Under the pieces are notes generated by a model. That model was given only the letters and a program-made list of their open reading frames with translations. It was not told where the DNA came from and ran no database searches. 64,000 nt of DNA. Source: Mogibacterium neglectum (GTDB taxonomy: Bacteria; Bacillota; Clostridia; Peptostreptococcales; Anaerovoracaceae). A program made the position numbers and the translations under genes. Location of the stretch: positions 62,001-126,000 of the forward strand of contig NZ_CP128647.1 in assembly GCF_030644205.1 (NCBI RefSeq). Direction: 5' to 3'. Shown piece after piece: positions 9,304-17,432 of this stretch (the stretch's first letter is position 1; each line of letters opens with the position of its first letter).

Positions 9304-9333
9304 CAAGCATAGGAAAGGGGTACCCTTTCCGTA
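9293..9333 (+). repeat. 41-bp inverted repeat, left copy
   Basis: The 41 bases covering the end of topB and the 30 bases beyond it occur again, perfectly, in reverse complement at 15852-15892. The core contains a KpnI-type near-palindrome, GGAAAGGGGTACCCTTTCC. The two copies flank a 6.5-kb segment. Confidence 0.9.
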
Positions 9334-9423
9334 AAAAATCTCTGTTTTCTGCAGATGCGGCGGCGGAGGTTTATATTTTCCGGGATAGTCCCAGACCCTT
9401 AAAAAACGAAAGGAGAACAAACC

Positions 9424-12400
9424 ATGCCATATATGGAAAAAACGGAAAAGTCAAAAGAGGTTCAGCCGATTACCCTTACCTCTGAAAACCAAAAGGACAG
9501 GCTGAAAGAAATCACGGATCGTTTGGAGCAAGGTATTTTAGAAGTCTTTGAAAGCGAAAGGTACAAGGAATATCTTCGCGTCATGTCAAAATTTCATCAT
9601 TACAGCTTTAACAATACCCTCTTAATCGCTATGCAAAAACCTGACGCTTCTCTCATTGCAGGCTTTAATGCATGGAAAAACACCCACGGAAGAACTGTCA
9701 AAAAAGGAGAAAAAGGAATCCGCATTATTGCACCTGCTCCCTTTAAGGTAAAGCAGGAAATGGAAAGGCTTGATCCGAAAACCAATATGCCTGTCATCGG
9801 AGCGGACGGAAATGTACTGACCGAAGAAAAAGAAATCACGATTCCCGCCTACAAGGTGGTGTCCGTTTTTGATGTATCGCAGACGGAAGGTAGAGAGCTT
9901 CCCTCTATCGGAGTAAATGAGCTGACAGGCGATGTGTCGCAGTATGAAGACTTTTTTGCAGCGCTGAAAAAGGCTTCTCCCGTTCCGATTGCCCTTGAAC
10001 AGATCGAGGGAAGTGCTCACGGCTACTATCACCTTGCAGAAAAAAGAATTGCCATTGACGATGATATGAGCGAGCTTCAAACACTAAAAACCGCAATTCA
10101 CGAAATCGCCCATGCAAAGCTGCATGATATTGACCTAAATGCTCCAAAAGAGGAAAAGGAAAAAAGACCCGATCAACGTACCCGCGAGGTTGAAGCGGAA
10201 AGCGTCGCCTACAGCGTATGCCAGCATTACGGACTTGATACATCCGAGTATTCTTTCGGATATGTTGCCGGCTGGAGCAGCGGCAGGGAGCTTACCGAGC
10301 TTAAGGGCTCCCTTGAAACCGTCCGCCTTGCCGCATCTGAGCTGATTGACAGCATAGATGAGCATTTTAAGGCGCTTCAAAGAGAAAAAGAACATGAGCT
10401 TTCAGAAAAGGACGAGGAGCCTACCCCGCAGGAAGAAAAACAGGAAGCAGCTTACCGTCTTGAAAGCGGAAATTATCTCTATATCCAAGTTTCTGAAACA
10501 GGCTATGACTATACACTGTATCAGCCGGGTTTTACAGACCTTGACGGCGGACAGCTTGATAACCCGGAACTCTCCATTGAAAAAGCCTGTGATGAAATCC
10601 TAAAAATGCACGAGCTTTCCGAAAAGGGATTAGAAGAAATCTCTGTAAATGACTTTGAACAGATGCAGGAGGAAGCTTCACAGAAAAAGGATGTAGGCAC
10701 AAAAGCAAGCTATTATCCCATCAATGAGGCTGCGGCAAAGAGGGCAAAGGAAATGAACAGCTTTTCCGACTACATGCCGGGAAGCGCAACCCTTGAATAC
10801 AAAAGTCTTGTGGATCGGGCGGCGGAAATTGCAGAAAATCAGAAAAAGAGAGTTGATCCGTCCTTTCACGATAAAATCGATGCCCTGCTTGATACCTATG
10901 CGAAAAGACTTGCGGCAAATATGAATAACGGCTTTGCCATTGACGCACGCGTTCCCTCTGTACTGATTGCGGGAGGTTCCAATTTCCCTGTGCGAAAGAA
11001 AGAAAAACAAAACGCTGCCCGTGATAAAAACTATGGAGAATGGAAAGAGATTCAGGGGCTTCTTGAAAAAATCAGAAGCACCGGAATGGGCGGAATCAGT
11101 GCAGATGATCCGAATGCTGTAAAAAAATTAAATGCAAAGCTTGAAAAGCTGACAAAGGCGCAGGAAACCATGAAGGCGGTCAATGCCTATTACCGAAAAA
11201 ATAAAACTCTTGATGGTTGCCCGGAGCTTGACGGTGAAGCAATCGAAAAGCTAAAGGCAAGGATGGAAATCAGAGACATTCAGGATAAGCCCTATCCGTC
11301 ATGGGCTCTGTCTAATAACAGTGCGGAAATCAGGAGAATTAAAACACGTATTCAAAGTCTTTCCGTAAATAAAGAAACGCTATACACAGGCTGGGACTTT
11401 GCAGGAGGCAGAGCCGAAATCAACGTAAAGGATAACCGCCTGCAGCTTTTCTTTGATGAAAAACCGGACGGAAAAATCCGTGATGAATTAAAGGCAAACG
11501 GCTTTCGCTGGTCGCCGAAGGCTTCCGCGTGGCAAAGACAGCTAAACAGCAATGCGATGTATGCGGCGGATAGTATCAGCAGCATAAAGCCCCTTACGGG
11601 AAAACGCGTTACAGAGCTTCAACGAAAGTTCAGAAAGGAAGGCAAAAAAGAAGCTGCCCCGGAATATATCTATAAGGTGCTGGAAGATACTGCTGAAAAA
11701 GACAGCATGAAAAACTTTCGCCTTGAAGCCTATATCGTAAAGGAAAACGGCAAGACAAGCTGTGAAATCTTATATTCCGGCACAAAGGAACGCTGCACAG
11801 AGCTTTTGGATGAGGTGCATTCCGGGAAGCTGACAAGGGAGCAAGTCAAAGAGCTTTATGCAAAGACCGAAAATACCGAGCCTAAAAAAGATACTTTTAG
11901 AATTTATCAGCTGAAACGCGGCGAGCAAACAAGAGAGCTTCAATTTGAATCCTATGACCGCCTGAAAGAATCGGGACAGGTTTTGAATCCGGAGAACTAT
12001 GTCAAGGTATATGAGGCGGAGCTTACGAAAGGACTTTCTCTTGAAGATATTTACACCCGCTTTAATGTGGATCATCCAAAGGATTTTTACGGGCACAGTC
12101 TTTCCGTTTCCGATGTGGTTGTACTTCATAGGGACGGCAAGGTCAGCGCCCACTATGTAGACCGCTTCGGTTACAGGGAAGCACCGGAATTTCTAAAACC
12201 GGAAAACTACCTGAAAGCTGCAGAGCAATCCACCGAGCAGAATTACAACATGATTGACGGAATTGTGAATAATACTCCGCCTACGCCAACCGTAGATGAG
12301 CTTGAGCAGAAAGTAAAGGCTGGAGAATCCATTTCCCTTACCGAGCTTGTAAAAGCGGTGAAAACGGAGAATCGTAGTTCTGATGAACCGGAGAAAAAAC

Positions 12401-12492
12401 CGTCTATCAGAGCGCAGCTAAAGGAAGCACAGAAAAATCCTGCACAGAAAAAACATAACACGAAAACAAAAAATCAGGAATTGGAGGTATGA
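9424..12492 (+). CDS. ArdC/zincin and YodL-domain ICE protein (LtrC-like)
   Basis: This 1022-residue multidomain protein starts after AAAGGAG. Residues 1-130 match the ArdC N-terminal, ssDNA-binding type domain (YSFNNTLLIAMQKPDASLIAGF). A zincin motif HEIAHAKLH (near 224) follows. Central parts are Lys/Glu-rich with helical repeats, then a stretch near residue 690 (KANGFRWSPKASAWQRQL). A YodL-type domain (about 815-920) and a DUF4316-like C-terminus (VDELEQKVKAGESISL) end it. ArdC proteins counter restriction and bind single-stranded DNA; a role in protecting the entering strand is inferred. Confidence 0.82.
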   Translation: MPYMEKTEKSKEVQPITLTSENQKDRLKEITDRLEQGILEVFESERYKEYLRVMSKFHHYSFNNTLLIAMQKPDASLIAGFNAWKNTHGRTVKKGEKGIRIIAPAPFKVKQEMERLDPKTNMPVIGADGNVLTEEKEITIPAYKVVSVFDVSQTEGRELPSIGVNELTGDVSQYEDFFAALKKASPVPIALEQIEGSAHGYYHLAEKRIAIDDDMSELQTLKTAIHEIAHAKLHDIDLNAPKEEKEKRPDQRTREVEAESVAYSVCQHYGLDTSEYSFGYVAGWSSGRELTELKGSLETVRLAASELIDSIDEHFKALQREKEHELSEKDEEPTPQEEKQEAAYRLESGNYLYIQVSETGYDYTLYQPGFTDLDGGQLDNPELSIEKACDEILKMHELSEKGLEEISVNDFEQMQEEASQKKDVGTKASYYPINEAAAKRAKEMNSFSDYMPGSATLEYKSLVDRAAEIAENQKKRVDPSFHDKIDALLDTYAKRLAANMNNGFAIDARVPSVLIAGGSNFPVRKKEKQNAARDKNYGEWKEIQGLLEKIRSTGMGGISADDPNAVKKLNAKLEKLTKAQETMKAVNAYYRKNKTLDGCPELDGEAIEKLKARMEIRDIQDKPYPSWALSNNSAEIRRIKTRIQSLSVNKETLYTGWDFAGGRAEINVKDNRLQLFFDEKPDGKIRDELKANGFRWSPKASAWQRQLNSNAMYAADSISSIKPLTGKRVTELQRKFRKEGKKEAAPEYIYKVLEDTAEKDSMKNFRLEAYIVKENGKTSCEILYSGTKERCTELLDEVHSGKLTREQVKELYAKTENTEPKKDTFRIYQLKRGEQTRELQFESYDRLKESGQVLNPENYVKVYEAELTKGLSLEDIYTRFNVDHPKDFYGHSLSVSDVVVLHRDGKVSAHYVDRFGYREAPEFLKPENYLKAAEQSTEQNYNMIDGIVNNTPPTPTVDELEQKVKAGESISLTELVKAVKTENRSSDEPEKKPSIRAQLKEAQKNPAQKKHNTKTKNQELEV

Positions 12493-12494
12493 AA

Positions 12495-12701
12495 ATGAAT
12501 CCTTTTACAGTGGAAGAAATGAATTTACTTGCTATTTACAAGGGAGAATCCAAAGAGGAAGTAACGGAGAAAATCGCATTCGCACTTTCTTTTATGGACA
12601 GTGATATGCGGGAGCTTGCAAAGCGTACGGTCAAAAAGTTAAACAGCTTATCCGATAAGGAATTTGCCACGCTTTCCATTGAACCCGCTGATGAAATATG
12701 A
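12495..12701 (+). CDS. TTRAP-type transfer-assisting protein
   Basis: The product of about 68 residues (MNPFTVEEMNLLAIYKGESK) fits the small 'transposon-transfer assisting' (TTRAP) family of Tn1549-like elements. GGAGG at 12483-12487 is seven bases before the ATG at 12495; the in-frame ATG at 12489 is too close to it. It partly depends on coupling with the preceding gene, whose stop lies in the same spot. Molecular function is unknown. Confidence 0.75.
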   Translation: MNPFTVEEMNLLAIYKGESKEEVTEKIAFALSFMDSDMRELAKRTVKKLNSLSDKEFATLSIEPADEI

Positions 12702-13063
12702 GAAAAGCAAAATCGCTTTCCCCTAAACAGGTAAAGCGTGTCAATCGTCTTGTAAGAAAAGAATGCTGTAATTTTGATAGCGGAAACTGCATTTTGCTTG
12801 ACGATGGAGATCCTTGCTCCTGCCCGCAGCTGATTTCCTGCTCGCTTCTTTGCAGGTGGTTTTCTGATGCGGTTCTTCCGCTTGACAGAGAGCTTTTTGC
12901 AGAACTTTATGCCCCGGAGGAAAAACGCCGCTGTACAGTATGCGGTGCCCCTTTTGCTTCAAAATCCAATCATGCGAAATATTGTCTTGATTGCAGAAAG
13001 AAAATCACAAGAAAGCAGGCGGCGGAGCGTATGAGGAAAAAGCGTAGCCTTGTTACGAAATAG
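12698..13063 (+). CDS. Cysteine-rich VLP domain protein
   Basis: The 121-residue protein matches the 'cysteine-rich VLP' family: an N-terminal Cys cluster (ECCNFDSGNCILL, CSCPQLISCSLLC), the signature VLPLDRELFAELY, and a C-terminal zinc-ribbon-like part (CTVCGAPFASKSNHAKYC, then CLDCRKKI) with a basic tail. It overlaps the previous gene (ATGA) and is the last gene of the plus-strand conjugation operon. Nucleic-acid binding is likely from the composition, but not proven. Confidence 0.82.
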   Translation: MRKAKSLSPKQVKRVNRLVRKECCNFDSGNCILLDDGDPCSCPQLISCSLLCRWFSDAVLPLDRELFAELYAPEEKRRCTVCGAPFASKSNHAKYCLDCRKKITRKQAAERMRKKRSLVTK

Positions 13064-13185
13064 AGGGTATAAATGCTTTGTAAAATCTTGTTTTTTAAGA
13101 GCTTTTAAGCTTAAGACAGGGATTGTGATACCTATACCCTTAAAAATGAGGTTTTACTGCGTAACATAAAAAAATTTATCCAAAG

Positions 13186-13236
13186 AAAAACGGACACGGC
13201 AGCCATGAATCTCCGGTTGCCGTGTCCGCTATTTTT
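13186..13236. terminator. Bidirectional terminator between convergent genes
   Basis: A perfect 11-bp stem, CGGACACGGCA (13191-13201) with TGCCGTGTCCG (13218-13228), has a T-run to the right on the plus strand. An A-run to the left serves the minus strand. It separates the plus-strand operon from the convergent minus-strand gene at 13237. Confidence 0.9.
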
Positions 13237-13656
13237 TTAGAACCATAACGATTTTTCATCTCTGAATACGGGATTTTCACTATTTGCATAAGGATCATAT
13301 CTTTCCGTATTGCAGCCATATTCCTGAAGCTTTACTATTTTTTCATTCATACTCCATGTTATAGCCGATATTCCGTCAAAACTCTGTCTTGTGCCGTCTT
13401 TCATTTCACATTCAAAAAACCAAAAGACAATCGTTTGATCCTCTTTATGAAAGAACTTTTTAATATCCCATTTAAGAACATCTCCGCGAGTATTCCATTC
13501 ATAGAACCAATGCTTGATTTTTTCTGTTCCATGATATTCCGGACCCCAGCTTTCTATATACACGGCACTTTCATCAAATAAATCTTGAATATTCGTATCT
13601 TCTTTATGAAGCCACATATCAAACCAGCTTCGGATAATGCTTTCTCTTTTTTCCAT
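13237..13656 (-). CDS. SnoaL-like / NTF2-fold protein
   Basis: The 139-residue protein (MEKRESIIRSWFDMWLHKED) shows the pattern of a SnoaL-like NTF2-fold protein: an N-terminal helix pair, DLFDESAVYIESWGPEYHG, then strands with WDIKKFFHKEDQTIVFWFFEC. The fold is used both by small enzymes and by binding proteins, so no reaction is assigned. It lies convergent to the conjugation operon and downstream of a DUF6050 gene on the same strand, probably co-transcribed. These two look like accessory cargo rather than transfer genes. Confidence 0.7.
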   Translation of the reverse strand: MEKRESIIRSWFDMWLHKEDTNIQDLFDESAVYIESWGPEYHGTEKIKHWFYEWNTRGDVLKWDIKKFFHKEDQTIVFWFFECEMKDGTRQSFDGISAITWSMNEKIVKLQEYGCNTERYDPYANSENPVFRDEKSLWF

Positions 13657-13680
13657 GTAAACACTTCCTTCTACACTTTA

Positions 13681-14010
13681 TTATTTTACAAGCCTGTATA
13701 TCGTAAGGGGAATATACCATGCGGCAACAAGAAGCTGCCATACAATCACGATGCAGCCTATCAGACCGCCTACAATGATATTTACGGCAAATATTCCTAC
13801 GGTTGCGGTAAAGTCATGATTTACAGGAATCAGCCATAAAAACATTCTTCTAATGCCAAATGGAACGCCGCAAAACAGCCATATATAGAAATAGTTTGTT
13901 TCTCCGTTTTGCGTAAATATGTTTTTTCCCCAATAAAAGAGAAATGCCGTCAGCAGAACAGGCACTATTACTTTCTTAAAAAAATCTTTCCATATTTCTT
14001 CGCGTGTCAT
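13681..14010 (-). CDS. DUF6050-like membrane protein
   Basis: The 109-residue protein has three or four hydrophobic segments (about 13-27, 41-61, 68-90 and 92-106). It begins MTREEIWKDFFKKVIVPV after an AAAAGGAGC site. It resembles the DUF6050 family, small membrane proteins carried by Clostridia mobile elements, function unknown. It is 24 bases from the SnoaL-like gene, which suggests a two-gene unit. Confidence 0.65.
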   Translation of the reverse strand: MTREEIWKDFFKKVIVPVLLTAFLFYWGKNIFTQNGETNYFYIWLFCGVPFGIRRMFLWLIPVNHDFTATVGIFAVNIIVGGLIGCIVIVWQLLVAAWYIPLTIYRLVK

Positions 14011-14125
14011 AATATCAGCTCCTTTTTTTCTGGGAACTGCTTTCCGTCCTTAAATGTATTGTCTATCCCGTTTCTTTAGTTAGCCTTATCATACCATGAA
14101 ATATATAGCCCATCCACAAAAAGAA

Positions 14126-15469
14126 TCATTCAAGGGATTTTGTATGCTCCCTACCTGTATTTTCTTTTTGCAAAATCGCGTCTACATTCTGCTTGATCTG
14201 CTGATATTCCTTTATTTTCTTTTTCAGCTTTCCATATTCGGAATACAAGGTTTCCTTTTGCTTTTGCAGGGAAGTATATTCTTTCTGCGAAGTGGCAAGA
14301 TCCGGAAGTTTTGTAATACCTGCGTTCTTTAGTGCCTTTTTTGATGCTTCATAAAGAATCAGGCTGCTTTCGTGCTTCTTCCTATATGCTTCCTTATCCT
14401 TTGCCTTGATATATCCTCTGTAAACAGCCTTTGTCTTTTGATAGGTAGATAGGTGTTTTATCATAACAGCCATATCGGAAAGTTTCTTTTCCGCATGCTT
14501 TAAGCTGTCTGCTGTCTGTTCACTGTCAAGAACCATTTCATCTATACGCGTTATTAAATCCTCATACTGCATAATGTTATTTTCTGTAAGGAAATTCATT
14601 GTCTTTGCTGCCTGTTTCAGATTGTGGATTTTCGCCCAATGCTCATAGCCTGCCGATTGCTGTGCCTTGATATTGTTTTCAATGTCAATCAACAGAGATA
14701 TTCCGTTCTCCTGTGTCAGTTTCTTTCCGGTGTGGCTCTTGATTCCTGCAATGCGTTTTCTGATGGCTTCTTCCGTATAATCTGCTCCGAGCGTTTTCAG
14801 TCTTGTAAATCGTTCTTGTCCGGGTGCTCTGCAGGAAATATATTTTCCACGCTTGATTTCATAGCCGGAAGCCTGCAGCTTTTGTAACAGCTCTTCAAAA
14901 TCCGATACTTGAGGAACAAGAAGATCAACTGATTTTTTCAGTTTTCCTTTCCAGCTTGTGCCTGTCTTTTCTGTCTGATATTCAATATAGCTTTTTCCTT
15001 TTCGTCCTTTTTCCGGAGTGATGACCGATAAGCCGTTTTCATAGCATAGACGGTCGCTGATATTTCTTATTCCGTAATAGCTTCTTTTATTGGAATTATA
15101 TTTGTGATAGTCCACGAAATTGACGGCACAAAAAATGATGTGATTATGGACATGCCCTTTATCAATATGGGTGGTAAGAACGTACTCATACCGACCTTTC
15201 GTTACGGCGTCCGCAAGCTGCTTTCCAATCTCATGGGCTTTCTCAAAACTGACTTCTCCCGGTTCAAAGGACTGTATCAGGTGATGGGCTAAATTGTTTC
15301 CTTTATCAAGTGCCTGTGAAAGTGTAAAAGCAAATTCAATATCTGCGGTTTCATAGCTGCATCCGAAAGAGGATATGAGCATTTTATCATCGGTTTTATC
15401 GGGGTTTTGGATATATTCAAGGGCTTTTTTCAGTGTGCTTTTAATAGGCTTAATCTTTGTAACCGCCAT
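14126..15469 (-). CDS. Relaxase / mobilization nuclease
   Basis: The 447-residue protein nicks oriT and pilots the strand through the mating channel. The N-terminal relaxase domain carries the metal-binding histidines in HIDKGHVHNHIIF (near residue 100) and an upstream HHLIQSF. The C-terminal half is Lys/Glu-rich and helical. It overlaps mobC by 40 bases in a different frame. Sequence type fits the MOBP relaxases of Tn1549-like elements. It is encoded opposite to the rest of the transfer operon, which is unusual (see the inverted repeat). Confidence 0.92.
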   Translation of the reverse strand: MAVTKIKPIKSTLKKALEYIQNPDKTDDKMLISSFGCSYETADIEFAFTLSQALDKGNNLAHHLIQSFEPGEVSFEKAHEIGKQLADAVTKGRYEYVLTTHIDKGHVHNHIIFCAVNFVDYHKYNSNKRSYYGIRNISDRLCYENGLSVITPEKGRKGKSYIEYQTEKTGTSWKGKLKKSVDLLVPQVSDFEELLQKLQASGYEIKRGKYISCRAPGQERFTRLKTLGADYTEEAIRKRIAGIKSHTGKKLTQENGISLLIDIENNIKAQQSAGYEHWAKIHNLKQAAKTMNFLTENNIMQYEDLITRIDEMVLDSEQTADSLKHAEKKLSDMAVMIKHLSTYQKTKAVYRGYIKAKDKEAYRKKHESSLILYEASKKALKNAGITKLPDLATSQKEYTSLQKQKETLYSEYGKLKKKIKEYQQIKQNVDAILQKENTGREHTKSLE

Positions 15470-15759
15470 ATTTCTTTTAATGCTCCTTTGATTTCTTCAA
15501 TATCTTCCTGATACACATTCCCCGTTACATTTGCTCTTTTTGCAATCTGATTGATGTTGACACCGATTTTTTGAAGCTCTGCCGTCATTTTCTTTATATC
15601 GCTGTGATCGATCTGAATGATATATCCGTCTATTGCCATTTTCCGAAGGTACGCTTCCATGTTGCTTGTAGGCACCATTTTCATTTTTTCTTCAATTAAA
15701 GTGCGTTCTTCTTCCGTAACACGAAATTTAATCTGTATAGTTCTTTTTCTGTTTTCCAT
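15430..15759 (-). CDS. mobC: MobC-like relaxosome accessory protein
   Basis: The protein of about 109 residues starts MENRKRTIQIKFRVTEEERTLIEEKM, a ribbon-helix-helix-type N-terminus. MobC-type features such as INQIAKRANVTGNVY follow near residue 75. MobC proteins bind oriT and help the relaxase open the DNA. I prefer the ATG at 15759, nine bases from AAAGGA; a TTG at 15765 would be too close. The candidate oriT lies directly upstream. Confidence 0.88.
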   Translation of the reverse strand: MENRKRTIQIKFRVTEEERTLIEEKMKMVPTSNMEAYLRKMAIDGYIIQIDHSDIKKMTAELQKIGVNINQIAKRANVTGNVYQEDIEEIKGALKEIWRLQRLSLLKAH

Positions 15760-15789
15760 AGGCAAAATTCCTTTCCGTTTTCATAGAGG

Positions 15790-15852
15790 GTTTGGGACAC
15801 TTCCCAACAGGCAATTTTCAGACAAGCACGAATCGTGCAATGGGCTGAAAAT
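15790..15852. other. Candidate origin of transfer (oriT)
   Basis: The stretch upstream of mobC holds nested inverted repeats. TTGGGA/TCCCAA (15792-15797, 15802-15807) forms a hairpin. ATTTTCAG/CTGAAAAT (15814-15821, 15845-15852) encloses GCACG/CGTGC (15826-15830, 15834-15838). Position beside mobC/relaxase and this structure fit an oriT; the nick site is not identified. Confidence 0.6.
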
Positions 15853-15892
15853 ACGGAAAGGGTACCCCTTTCCTATGCTTGCTATTCTTCTT
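15852..15892 (-). repeat. 41-bp inverted repeat, right copy
   Basis: This is the perfect reverse complement of 9293-9333. Here the copied end of topB has no gene attached, so this side looks like the acceptor copy. It abuts the candidate oriT, sharing one base with it. Confidence 0.9.
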
Positions 15893-16030
15893 ATTCTTTA
15901 ATCTCTACAACAACGGAAATTCACTTTTTGCCAAAGAATACATCTAATAAAAAATATATATGGAAAGAATTTTGTTCAGAAAATGGTCGTTAATATCTTA
16001 AATAAAAATAAACTAATTGGAGCTTTTTTT

Positions 16031-16071
16031 ACCTATATAGAGTAGTTAGCCTTTTTAGAGCATGGTATAGT
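16031..16071 (+). promoter_or_regulatory. Putative AraC-activated promoter of the ECF operon
   Basis: The 15-mer ACCTATATAGAGTAG (16031-16045) is followed after 20 bases by TATAGT (16066-16071) and only a weak -35. The same box, with one mismatch, stands at the same distance before a -10 at 19875-19914. Both precede transport genes, which suggests the AraC-type regulator encoded between them binds here. Confidence 0.55.
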
Positions 16072-16080
16072 AAAATATAT

Positions 16081-16094
16081 GTGTTAGATAACAC
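16081..16094. promoter_or_regulatory. Palindromic operator candidate
   Basis: GTGTTAGATAACAC is a perfect 6-bp inverted repeat around GA, placed ten bases after the putative -10 and 24 bases before the ECF S-component start. A repressor, possibly metal-responsive, could bind here; no protein is assigned. Confidence 0.4.
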
Positions 16095-16117
16095 TAACTG
16101 ATACAGGAGGTAATATT

Positions 16118-16699
16118 ATGAACAACAAATTACAGGCAAAAGATTTAATTAACATTGGTATCTTTACGACCATTTATTTTGTCATTTATTTTGCAACAAT
16201 GATGCTGGGATATATTCCTATTCTTGATGTGTTGTTAGGACTGATATGCCCTATTACATGTGGAATCCCATTTATGCTTTATGTTACAAAAGTACGAAGT
16301 TTTGGCATGATTTCAATAACAGGAATAATTTTAGCAATACTCTTTACAGTTATGGGAAGTGGACTATTAGTAGCATCCTTTTGTATTGTCTGCGGTTTTT
16401 TAGCGGATATAATTATGAAAATGGGAAAATATCAGAGCATGAAGTATACAATAATCGGATATGCTGTTTTTTCTATTTTAACAATGGGCTTTTTCAGCAG
16501 GCTGTTTTTCATGAGAAATGAGTTCTTTATGACTATGGAAAAGGGTTATGGAAAAGAATACGCAGACGCACTTGCAGCACTTACGCCAAATTGGATGTAC
16601 CCAGTTCTTGTTTTATCTTGTATTATTGGCGGAATTTTAGGTGCGATATTGGGAAAAACTGTTCTTAAAAAACATTTCAAAAAAGCAGGTATCGCTTAA
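16118..16699 (+). CDS. ECF transporter S component (MptD/Trep_Strep type)
   Basis: The 193-residue integral membrane protein has five or six hydrophobic segments and starts MNNKLQAKDLINIGIFTTIYF after AGGAGG. It resembles the MptD/Trep_Strep family of substrate-binding S components of energy-coupling-factor importers. The S component decides the substrate; here it is not known. It is followed without a gap by T and A components, so the operon encodes a complete dedicated ECF importer. Its AT-rich codon use differs from the conjugation genes, marking cargo. Confidence 0.83.
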   Translation: MNNKLQAKDLINIGIFTTIYFVIYFATMMLGYIPILDVLLGLICPITCGIPFMLYVTKVRSFGMISITGIILAILFTVMGSGLLVASFCIVCGFLADIIMKMGKYQSMKYTIIGYAVFSILTMGFFSRLFFMRNEFFMTMEKGYGKEYADALAALTPNWMYPVLVLSCIIGGILGAILGKTVLKKHFKKAGIA

Positions 16700-17415
16700 T
16701 GGAAAATCTTAAGCAATTACCATTTGAACAAAAATCCATTTTTCATATTGATCCTCGCACTAAAATTTTCTTAACTATTACAGTAACTACTATTATGTGT
16801 GCAGGAAAATTTGATGGGGCGATGATTTATATTCGCCCTATGGCTGCCATATTTCCCATTCTGATGTTGCTTTTTTCCATGCGATTAAAAGCTGCATTAA
16901 AGTTTTTTTTATTTTACACGATACTTTTTTGTTTAAGTATATTTCTGTTTCCAACATTAAAAGGTGCATTTAGCTTTATGTTAGGTGCAGTATTAGGAAT
17001 ATATACGCAAATATTACCGGGAATAGTGATGGGATATTATCTTATTGATACAACAACAGTTAGTGAATTTATTGCTTCAATGGAAAAGATGCATATCCCG
17101 GAAAAAATAATCATTCCGATGTCTGTGGTATTTCGATTTTTCCCAACAGTAAAGGAAGAATACAGAGCTATTCAGGATGCTATGAAAATGCGAGGTATTA
17201 CAACTTTTAGAAGCCCTATCAAGATGTTGGAATATCGTATTGTTCCACTAATGATTTCTATAACAAAAATTGGTGAAGAACTATCGGCAGCCGCACTTAC
17301 TCGCGGATTAGGTAGTCCAACAAAAAGAACAAATATTTGCAAGATAGGATTTAATATGATTGATGCTATTTTTATTATAGCAGCACTCATATGTTGGATC
17401 GGTTTTCTGGTTTGA
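16699..17415 (+). CDS. ECF transporter T component
   Basis: The 238-residue membrane protein couples the ATPase to the S component. It starts on the base where the previous gene stops (TAATG). Hydrophobic segments lie in the first half and at the C-terminus. The cytoplasmic part shows the CbiQ/EcfT pattern with short Arg motifs (AMKMRGI and ALTRGLG, A-R-G type), which contact the ATPases. Family and position agree. Confidence 0.88.
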   Translation: MENLKQLPFEQKSIFHIDPRTKIFLTITVTTIMCAGKFDGAMIYIRPMAAIFPILMLLFSMRLKAALKFFLFYTILFCLSIFLFPTLKGAFSFMLGAVLGIYTQILPGIVMGYYLIDTTTVSEFIASMEKMHIPEKIIIPMSVVFRFFPTVKEEYRAIQDAMKMRGITTFRSPIKMLEYRIVPLMISITKIGEELSAAALTRGLGSPTKRTNICKIGFNMIDAIFIIAALICWIGFLV

Positions 17416-17432
17416 TGAAATAGGGTGAAAAA

